64,000 nt of DNA from Streptomyces sp. MNU76 (GTDB lineage Bacteria > Actinomycetota > Actinomycetes > Streptomycetales > Streptomycetaceae). The position numbers were made by a program, and so were the translations under genes. The stretch spans positions 310,001-374,000 of the forward strand of contig NZ_JAJKLK010000007.1 of NCBI RefSeq assembly GCF_020982545.1, in the 5' to 3' direction. Of the stretch, positions 17,213 to 24,505 are shown piece by piece; the first letter of the stretch is position 1; every line of letters starts with the position of its first letter. Under the pieces are notes generated by a model that saw only the letters and a list, made by a program, of their open reading frames with translations, was not told where the DNA came from and made no database searches.

Positions 17213-17966
17213 GTGAGCCAGCCGGAGATGCAGCCCGAGGGGGGACCCCAGGACGGGCGGGGTGAGGGGTCCGGGCTGTGGGCGGAGCCGTGGACGGCCG
17301 CGACCGGACCGTGGGTGGGGAACTGGCCGGGCGGCCGTTCCCGCAGGGGGACTGGGGGCAGCGGCTGGAGGAGCTGTACCAGTGGGTCGAGCGGGCGGCG
17401 CTGGAGACCGCGTCGTGGTATCTCGCGGACCGGGTGTGGAAGCGCCTCGCGGCGCGGGTACTGCGGGTCGGCGCGGCGACGGGCGCGCTCGTCGGGGCCG
17501 CGCTGCCGCTGCTCGACCTCACCGGGGCGGTGGGCGGGGCGGCCCCCTGGGGGTATCTCGCGCTGCTGTCCTGTGTGGCGTGCGTGGCGGTGGATCGGTT
17601 CTTCGGGGTCACCTCCGGGTGGATGCGGGACGTCGCCACGGCCCAGGCGGTGCAGCGGCGGTTGCAGGTGTTGCGGTTCGACTGGGCGTCGGAGAGCGCG
17701 CGGGAGGTGCTGGGACCGGCGGAGGGGACGGCCGGGGAGGCCGCCGAGCGGTGCCTCGGGGTGCTGCGGCGGTTCTCCGAGGACATCACGGAGCTGGTGC
17801 GGGCCGAGACGGTGGACTGGATGGTGGAGTTCCGGGCGGGGCGGCGCCGTCGGGGTTGCGGGTGGGGGATCCGCGGGTCGGCCGGAGGGTGGTGAACGGG
17901 CGGGTGCCGTTGCCTCCGGCGGCTCGGCCGAACATGCCTCGGCAGCGGCCGCCAGAGGCTCGGTAG
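17213..17966 (+). pseudogene. SLATT-type two-helix membrane protein, frame broken twice
   Basis: The start GTG 17213 has GGGAG six bases upstream and reads MSQPEMQPEGGPQDG. The main body continues in another frame (17278-17850) with PFPQGDWGQRLEELYQWVER, WYLADRVWKRLAARVLRVGA, two membrane helices (ATGALVGAALPLLDLTG; GYLALLSCVACVAVDRFFG) and GWMRDVATAQAVQRRLQVL, FDWASESAREVLGP. The natural C-terminus (VPLPPAARPNMPRQRPPEAR, stop at 17964-17966) lies in a third frame. SLATT proteins are predicted membrane effectors tied to nucleotide sensing. The frame changes fall at about 17265-17340 and 17840-17860, both G-rich. Indel errors are likely. The neighbouring kinase gene is convergent. The upstream gap 16934-17212 has no gene. 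Confidence 0.65.
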
Positions 17967-17984
17967 GGGCCGCCGGGGGCGGCG

Positions 17985-18095
17985 GGGTTCTCTCGCCGCC
18001 CCTACCCGTCCCATCGTCGCAAGGGGCTGCGCCCCTTCGACCCCCACGTGCGGGTTCGGTGGGGGCTGGTCGCGCAGTTCCCCGCGCCCCTGCCC
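17985..18095. repeat. Dispersed GC-rich intergenic repeat, copy 2
   Basis: It contains CGCCGCCCCTACCCGTCCC, CAAGGGGCTGCGCCCCTTCG (hairpin) and GGTGGGGGCTGGTCGCGCAG followed by TTCCCCGCGCCCCTG. These three blocks occur in the same order, inverted, at 22.05-22.2 kb and partly at 4.55-4.68 kb. It lies between the SLATT and kinase genes, which converge here. Confidence 0.8.
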
Positions 18096-18103
18096 CGAAC
18101 CTC

Positions 18104-20729
18104 TCAGCCCGTCTTCGTGTAGGTCACCGACTTGCCCGCCGTGTCGACGCGGCGGAGTTGTCCGTCGGGCAGGAGGGTGACGGTGGTGGCGGCACCGGGG
18201 GAGCAGGACTCGGCCGGTTCACCGGTGGTGACGGTGGAGGGACCGATCCGGAGCGGACCGTCGTCGTCCGGTTCGTCCGTCAGCGTCGCCTCGAACACGC
18301 AGTGGTACGTGCCGCCGCCTTCGAGCGGTCCGTCCGCCGTGAGCGAGAGCACCGTGTCGCCGACCTCGCCCTGCCGGATGACGAGCCGGCGGGTGTCCGC
18401 GCCGCCGAGCGTGGCGTCCCAGGTGCCGAGGAAGTCCTCCGGGACCGTGCCCGCGTCGGGCGCCTCGGTGGTCGGGTCCGGCGAGGTCGCGGGGTCCGTG
18501 GGCTCGCCGGTCGTCGGCCCGGGCGTCTCGGGCGCGCTCGTCGTCGTACCGCCCTTCGCGTCGTCCTTCTCGCCGCCGTCGCCCCCCTTCTTCATCAGCG
18601 CGTACACCGAGCCGCCCGCGCCGAGGGCGACCACCAACGCGACGGCGACGAGCAGCACGGAGGCGCCCCGGCTCCCGCGCTCCGGTTCGGGACCCCCGCC
18701 GGGGCCCGTCCCGGCCCCGGGCCCGTAGGGGGGCTCCGATCCGTAGAGGGGCTCCGGCCCGTACGGCGGGGTCGCGCCCAGCCCCGCCCCGGCGGCGCCT
18801 CCGTGCCCCTGACCGCCGCCGTACGGCTGCTGCCCGTACGCCCCGTACGGCGCCTGCGGTCCGCTCTGCGGGTAGCCGTAGGCAGGGCCGGGGGCGGGTG
18901 TACCGTAGCCACCGGCAGGCTGCTGGGTGTACGGCTGCGGGAAGCCATAGCCTACGGGCGCGGGCCCCGGGTTGTAACCACCGGGTGCGGCGGCGGGCCC
19001 GGGTGGGGCCGCGGGAAGAGGCGGCTGTGCGGCGGGCGCCCCGCGACGCGTGTCTGCATCCGGTCCAACGGCTCCCCACCCGGCGCCCCGGCGGAGGCGG
19101 CACGGCACCCTCGGGCGGGGCGGCGGGGTGATCGGCCGGAGCCGGGGGCGGCGCCGGGAGCTGCCGCCCCAGCCGCCCCACCCGAGTGCGGGGACGGGGA
19201 AGTGCCCGACGCGGCCCCGAACCACCGTACGGAGAATGCGGGTCACCCAGCGGATACACGGGCGGAGCCGACGGCGGCCCGGCGGCCCCGGCCGGGGGCG
19301 CGGACGCGGGACCGGCGGACGGCGCACCCGCCGACGGTGTACCGGCCGACGGCGACTGCTGGGCAGCGGCACCGCCCGCCAGGTTCGCGGCGGCGGCCCC
19401 GACGGGCTCGCCGACGGCCCGAGGGCGGAGTCGACGGCGGGGTCGACGGCGGAGCGGGGAAGTCAGGGGACTGGCCCGGCGCCCCGGGTGCGGGCCCGCG
19501 GCGGGCGGGGCCGAGGCCGAGGAAGCCGCTGCGGTCGGCTGCCCGGAGTGGCCGGAACCACCGGAAGCCGTAGGCCGACCGCCTCCCGCCGGACCTCCCG
19601 GCGCGCCGAAGCCACCACCCGGCACACCCGGCCCACCCGCAGCCGCCGCGCTCGCCGCAACCGCCGGGCCTCCCGCCCCGCCGATACCTCCGACAGCCCC
19701 TGAACCCCTGGAACCCCGGGCACCCCGAAGCCCCGGACCTCCCGCTCCCGGCCGCCCGGGCTGCCCCGATCGACCAGGCTCCCCAAGCTGCCCCGGTCCC
19801 GCGCTCTCCTCCGGGTCCTCGGCCTCCAGCAAGCGCACCGCGTGCCGGCCGAGTTGGGCGACCAGGGCGCTCGGCAGCCACGGGTCGCGGGAGCGGCCCG
19901 CGAAGACCGTGTCCTCGGCGCCGGTGCGCTGGAGGATCTGGGCCAGGGTGGGGCGGGCGGCGGGGTCCTTGCGCAGGCAGTCGCGGACGATGTCGTAGAG
20001 CCCCTCCGGCAGCCCGTCCAGGTCCGGTTCCTCCTGGGCGATGCGGTACATCAGCGCGTGGACACCGGAGTTGGCGGCGCCGAACGGCAGGTTGCCCGTG
20101 GCGGCGTAGGAGAGGACGGAACCGAGGCAGAAGATGTCGCAGGCAGGGGTGACGCGGTCGCCGCGCACCTGTTCGGGCGCCATGAAACCCGGCGACCCGA
20201 CGAGCGCGCCGGTGCGCGTCAGTCCGCCGTCCGTCACGGTCTCCAGCGCCCGCGCGATCCCGAAGTCGATGACGCGCGGCCCGTCGATGGTCACCAGGAC
20301 GTTGGACGGCTTGAGGTCGCGATGGATGAGCCCGGCCGCGTGGATGTCCTCCAGCGCGTGCGCGAGCCCGGCCGCGAGGATGCGTACGGACCGCTCGGGC
20401 AGCGCCCCGTGGTCACGCCCCACCACGGCCTGGAGGGAGGGCCCGGCGACATACCCCGTGGCGACCCACGGGACCCCCGCCTCGGTGTCCGCGTCCAGCA
20501 CCGGCGCGGTCCAGTACCCGCCGACCTGCCGCGCGGCCCGCACCTCCTGACGGAACCGCGCCCGGAACTCCTCCTGCTCCGCCAGCTCCTGCCGGACCAG
20601 CTTGACGGCGACGGTACGGCCGCGCTCGGACCGGGCCAGGTACACGTTCCCCATGCCGCCGGCCCCCAGCCGGGCGAGCAGCCGGTACGCCCCGATCCGT
20701 TGCGGATCCCCGGGCCCGAGCTTCTCCAT
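18104..20729 (-). pseudogene. Membrane Ser/Thr protein kinase, frames disrupted in the linker
   Basis: The kinase domain (residues about 10-270) is intact: LLARLGAGGMGNVYLARS, VAVKLVRQEL (catalytic Lys), HRDLKPSNVLV (catalytic loop), DFGIARALE, GSPGFMAPEQV, and CDIFCLGSVLSYAATGNLPF. A long Gly/Pro/Ala linker follows. The C-terminal part (frame used from about 19.09 kb to 18104) has GYNPGPAPVGYGF, a membrane span (GASVLLVAVALVVALGAGGS) and an external domain (FLGTWDATLGGADTRRLVIR, YHCVFEATLTDEP). Several frame changes are needed between about 19.09 and 19.46 kb, all in high-GC linker DNA. ATG 20729 has a G-rich site upstream. The reading is an indel-damaged but probably functional kinase. Confidence 0.75.
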
Positions 20730-20929
20730 GGCCACCGTCCCCCCGATTCCCGTGCCGCCCCCGCCGCGTCCGTGGACGCGTGCACGTATCCGTGTCTCCG
20801 TGCATCCGTGTGCATGTACGTACGGGTACGTCGCCTACGTCGGCAACCTCATCAACGTCGTCTACGTCGCGTACGTGCGCAACGGACCGATCGTAGTGCG
20901 GCCGTGCGGGGAGTCGGATGGGGCGGTGT

Positions 20930-21397
20930 CTACGGTTCCGTAACAGCGTCCGGTGGCGCCGCGAGGTCGTCCAGGACGGCCGACAGCCTTTCCAGCGCCC
21001 GCACGGTCGCCGCGAACTCCTCCTCCCCCAGCGCCCGGGCGAGCCGGGCGGCCAGGGCCGCGTGGCCCGGGTCGATCCGCTCGATCGCCGCGCGGCCGGC
21101 GGGCGTCGGCGTGAGGAGCTTGGCGCGACGGTGGGCCGGGTTGGGCAGGTACACGGCGAGCCCCCGGTCGACGAGGAGATCGGCGACCCGCTGGACGCTC
21201 TGCCGGGTGATGCCCATGGCGCGGGCGACCCCGGCGACCGGCAGCGGCTCGGGCAGCACCGCGCCGAGCACCTGCCACCAGGCGGCCGTGAGCCCGGCGG
21301 GGCCCGCCAACTCGTCTGCCACGGAGAGAAACTGGCCGTTGAGGCGGAAGACACCGAGGGCGGCGCGGCTGAGGAGGTCCTGCTGCTCGCGGCTCAC
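20930..21397 (-). CDS. MarR-family transcriptional regulator
   Basis: The protein has 155 residues. The winged helix contains VAGVARAMGITRQSVQRVAD (recognition helix) and the wing VYLPNPAHRRAKLLTPTPAG, flanked by dimer helices (LLSRAALGVFRLNGQFLSVA; LARALGEEEFAATVRALERL). It overlaps the stop of the DJ-1/PfpI gene (ATGA at 21394-21397), so both are made from one message. The imperfect palindrome at 22005-22039, in front of the operon, is the likely binding site, giving autoregulation. Confidence 0.9.
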   Translation of the reverse strand: MSREQQDLLSRAALGVFRLNGQFLSVADELAGPAGLTAAWWQVLGAVLPEPLPVAGVARAMGITRQSVQRVADLLVDRGLAVYLPNPAHRRAKLLTPTPAGRAAIERIDPGHAALAARLARALGEEEFAATVRALERLSAVLDDLAAPPDAVTEP

Positions 21398-22005
21398 CGG
21401 GCCGCCGCCTCCAGCACGGCGTACGCCTCCGCGTCGGAGTCGTGGAAGAGGCGGTACCAGGCGTCGAGGACCTCGCCCTCGTAGACACCGAGGAGGCGGA
21501 GGACCTCGCGGGCGAAGGCGACGGGTTCGGTGGGGCCGGCGGTGACGAGCAGCCCGGAGCCGTCGGTGACGGCGTCCGCGTCGACGTACCGCTCACCGCC
21601 GCCGTACCCGGTGGCCGCGAGGCAGAAGAGGGCCGCGCTGGTGTGGTCCCGGTCGTCCAGCAGCCCTTCGCGGGCGAGACCGGCGGTCGCGCCGCAGATC
21701 GCGGCGACGGGTACGCCGGCCGCGAGGAACTCCCGCGCCTTCCGGGCGAACGGCGCGAGCGCGTCTCCCGTGTCCCACAGGTCAGCGCCGGTGAGGACGA
21801 GCAGGGAGCTGTCCTCGGGCCGCAGCCCTTCCAGCGCGGAGTCCGGCTGGATCCGCACCCCCGCGATCGTCCGCACGGCGCCGGTCCCCTCCCCGACCGT
21901 CCGGACCTCGTACCCGCCCCGAGCGAGCCAGGCGGTGGTGTGCCCCGTCTCCCAGTCGGCGTAGGTGTCGTACACGGCGAGATGAACGGGCTTCCGATTC
22001 GTCAT
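21394..22005 (-). CDS. DJ-1/PfpI-family protein
   Basis: The protein has 203 residues with the class I glutamine-amidotransferase-like fold. It has VHLAVYDTYADWETGHTTAW, SLLVLTGADLWDTGDAL, and the nucleophile elbow VAAICGATAGLAREGLL, whose Cys is the expected catalytic residue. DRDHTSAALFCL and SGLLVTAGPTEPVAFAREVL follow. Members act as glyoxalases, deglycases, chaperones or peptidases; which applies cannot be read. It is the first gene of an operon with the MarR regulator. The MarR control suggests induction by a small reactive compound. Confidence 0.87.
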   Translation of the reverse strand: MTNRKPVHLAVYDTYADWETGHTTAWLARGGYEVRTVGEGTGAVRTIAGVRIQPDSALEGLRPEDSSLLVLTGADLWDTGDALAPFARKAREFLAAGVPVAAICGATAGLAREGLLDDRDHTSAALFCLAATGYGGGERYVDADAVTDGSGLLVTAGPTEPVAFAREVLRLLGVYEGEVLDAWYRLFHDSDAEAYAVLEAAAR

Positions 22006-22039
22006 GACAGCATACTGACACAGCGACAGTGTGCTGTCA
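22005..22039. promoter_or_regulatory. Imperfect palindrome, candidate MarR operator
   Basis: TGACAGCATACTGACA (22005-22020) and CGACAGTGTGCTGTCA (22024-22039) match at 13 of 16 positions as an inverted repeat with a three-base centre. The site touches the start codon of the DJ-1/PfpI gene, an ideal place for repression by the MarR protein encoded in the same operon. Confidence 0.6.
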
Positions 22040-22044
22040 ATTGA

Positions 22045-22200
22045 GCAACGGCCCCTGCGGGCCTGAAAAACGTGGGGCGCAGCCCCCGCCTTTCAGGGGC
22101 GCGGGAAACTGCGCGACCAGCCCCCACCGGACGGACGCCTGGGGGTCGAAGGGGCGCAGCCCCTTGCGAGGACGGGACGGGTAGGGGCGGCGGGGGCGAC
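22045..22200. repeat. Dispersed GC-rich intergenic repeat, copy 3 (longest)
   Basis: In order it holds a CCCTGCGGGCCTGAAA block, GGGGCGCAGCCCCCGCCTTT, CAGGGGCGCGGGAAACTGCG, CGACCAGCCCCCACC, a GGGGTCGAAGGGGCGCAGCC hairpin and GGACGGGTAGGGGCGGCGGG. It is the inverse of copy 2 and shares its first half with copy 1. It sits between the DJ-1 operon and the aminotransferase gene, which diverge. Confidence 0.8.
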
Positions 22201-22278
22201 ACACTGTCGCACTCACCGAGCCGCACGCAGACACAAAGCCGATGTCCCCACCCACCACCCACCCCTAGCCTCACCACC

Positions 22279-23634
22279 ATGACCCCTCGCCCCAACCCCC
22301 AGGCTGGCGCCCAGGTGAAGGCCACGGACCGCGCGCACGTCTTCCACTCCTGGTCCGCACAGGAACTCATCGACCCCCTCCCCATCGCCGGCGCGGAGGG
22401 CTCCTATTTCTGGGACTACGACGGCAACCGCTACCTCGACTTCACCAGCGGCCTCGTCTACACGAACATCGGCTACCAGCACCCCAAGGTCGTCGCGGCC
22501 ATCCAGCAGCAGGCCGCCACGATGACGACCTTCGCCCCGGCGTTCGCGGTCGAGGCCCGCTCCGAGGCCGCCCGGCTCATCGCGGAACGCACCCCCGGCG
22601 ACCTGGACAAGATCTTCTTCACCAACGGCGGCGCCGACGCGGTCGAGCACGCCACCCGTATGGCCCGCCTGCACACCGGCCGCCCCAAGGTCCTCGCCGC
22701 GTACCGCTCGTACCACGGCGGCACCCAGCAGGCCGTGAACCTCACGGGCGACCCCCGCCGCTGGGCCTCCGACACCGGCACGGCGGGCGTCGTGCACTTC
22801 TGGGCGCCGTTCCTCTACCGCACCCGTTTCCACGCGGAGACGGAGGAGCAGGAGTGCGCCCGCGCGCTGGAGCACCTGGAGACGACGATCATCTTCGAGG
22901 GGCCGTCGACGATCGCCGCGATCATCCTGGAGACCGTCCCGGGCACCGCCGGGATCATGGTCCCGCCGCCGGGCTATCTGGCCGGGGTCAGGGAGCTGTG
23001 CGACAAGTACGGGATCGTGTTCGTCCTCGACGAGGTCATGGCGGGCTTCGGTCGGACCGGCACCTGGTTCGCGGCGGACCTCTTCGACGTCGTGCCCGAC
23101 CTGATGACCTTCGCCAAGGGCGTGAACTCCGGCTACGTCCCCCTCGGCGGGGTCGCCATCTCCCCCGCGATCGCCGAGACCTTCGCCCGCCGCCCCTACC
23201 CCGGTGGTCTCACGTACTCCGGCCACCCGCTGGCCTGCGCCGCCGCCGTCGCGACGATCGGCGTGATGGAGGAGGAGGGCGTCGTCACCAACGCCGCCTC
23301 CCTCGGCGCCACCCTCATCGGGCCCGCCCTCCACGAACTGGCCGACCGGCACCCCTCCGTGGGCGAGGTGCGCGGCACCGGCATGTTCTGGGCGCTGGAG
23401 CTGGTGCGGAACAAGGAGACCCGCGAGCCCCTCGTCCCCTACAACGCGACCGGTGAGGCGAACTCCCCCATGCTCGCCTTCGGCGCGGCCGCCAAGGCGG
23501 GCGGCCTGTGGCCCTTCATCAACATGAACCGCACCCACGTCGTGCCCCCGTGCACCATCACCGAGGCCGAGGCCAAGGAGGGGCTGGCCGCCCTGGACGC
23601 GGCGCTGTCCGTGGCGGACGAGTACACCGTGTGA
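22279..23634 (+). CDS. Class III pyridoxal-phosphate aminotransferase
   Basis: The protein has 451 residues, normal for the omega-aminotransferase group. It shows SYFWDYDGNRYLDFTSGLVY, FFTNGGADAVEHATRMAR, YRSYHGGTQQAVNLTGDPRR, VFVLDEVMAGFGRTG (Asp251 pairs with the PLP nitrogen) and LMTFAKGVNSGYVPLGG (Lys280 forms the Schiff base). GEVRGTGMFWALEL follows. The amino donor cannot be decided. The ATG at 22279 is preferred over longer in-frame starts because those would read through the dispersed repeat. The GntR regulator starts 166 bases downstream on the same strand and may control it. Confidence 0.92.
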   Translation: MTPRPNPQAGAQVKATDRAHVFHSWSAQELIDPLPIAGAEGSYFWDYDGNRYLDFTSGLVYTNIGYQHPKVVAAIQQQAATMTTFAPAFAVEARSEAARLIAERTPGDLDKIFFTNGGADAVEHATRMARLHTGRPKVLAAYRSYHGGTQQAVNLTGDPRRWASDTGTAGVVHFWAPFLYRTRFHAETEEQECARALEHLETTIIFEGPSTIAAIILETVPGTAGIMVPPPGYLAGVRELCDKYGIVFVLDEVMAGFGRTGTWFAADLFDVVPDLMTFAKGVNSGYVPLGGVAISPAIAETFARRPYPGGLTYSGHPLACAAAVATIGVMEEEGVVTNAASLGATLIGPALHELADRHPSVGEVRGTGMFWALELVRNKETREPLVPYNATGEANSPMLAFGAAAKAGGLWPFINMNRTHVVPPCTITEAEAKEGLAALDAALSVADEYTV

Positions 23635-23800
23635 CGCCGTGACAGGCGGCGGTGCCGAGCGGAAGGGCTGAAACTTCTCCCGCGAACCCGAACGCGTAAG
23701 GTGACGTGCTCGTAAGAGAACTCAGAAGAGGACTCCGAAGAGAGCTCGGAGAGCACGCACAGGACGCGTGCGCGTACGCGGATGGGGGACCCAGACCACG

Positions 23801-24505
23801 ATGCCCGGCACCGGCACCGGCGGCGGCACTGGCGCCGTGACCCGCAGCACCCTGCGGCAGCAGCTCGCGGACGCGCTCCGTGACGAGGTGCTGGCCGGCA
23901 GACTCAAGCCCGGGCAGGAGTTCACCGTCAAGGAGATCGCCGAGCAGTACGGCGTCTCGGCGACGCCCGTACGCGAGGCGCTGGTGGATCTGTCCGCGCA
24001 GGGGCTGCTGGACGCCGTGCAGCACCGGGGTTTCGAGGTCCGCGCGTACTCGGTGGCCGACTACCGGAACATGGTCGAGGCCCGCATCCTGATCGCCGAC
24101 GGCATGTTCCGGCGGCTCGGCGACCGCAAGGTCGACCCGCGTACGGCGGCCGCGCTCGCCGGGGTCCGACGGCGCGGCGAGGAGGCGCGGCGGGCCGCGA
24201 CCGCCGGGGACCTGGACATCCTCATCGGCTACGACCTGCGGTTCTGGCGTGAGCTGAGCGCCCTGTTCGGCAACCCCTACCTCACCGACTTCCTGCACCG
24301 GCTGCGCGTGCAGTCCTGGGTGTGCGCGGTGCAGTACCTGCGGCAGGGCAGCCACGAAACGGACGACCTCAAGGGCCGGCTGTGGGCCGACCACACCGAT
24401 CTCGTCGACGCCCTCAGCCGCCGGGACGCGCAGAGCGCGCAGGAGATCATCGCCGGTTACGACGAGCAGTCCCTGACGCTTGTGGAACGACTGGCGGACG
24501 GATGA
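23801..24505 (+). CDS. GntR-family regulator, FCD (FadR) type
   Basis: The protein has 234 residues. The N-terminal winged helix is STLRQQLADALRDEVLAGRL, KPGQEFTVKEIAEQYGVSAT, PVREALVDLSAQGLLD. The C-terminal all-helical FCD ligand domain includes MVEARILIADGMFRRLG, YDLRFWRELSALFGNPYL and HTDLVDALSRRDAQSAQEII. It overlaps the start of the glycosyltransferase gene (ATGA at 24502), so the two are co-translated. The FCD ligand is usually a carboxylic acid; none can be assigned. Confidence 0.92.
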   Translation: MPGTGTGGGTGAVTRSTLRQQLADALRDEVLAGRLKPGQEFTVKEIAEQYGVSATPVREALVDLSAQGLLDAVQHRGFEVRAYSVADYRNMVEARILIADGMFRRLGDRKVDPRTAAALAGVRRRGEEARRAATAGDLDILIGYDLRFWRELSALFGNPYLTDFLHRLRVQSWVCAVQYLRQGSHETDDLKGRLWADHTDLVDALSRRDAQSAQEIIAGYDEQSLTLVERLADG

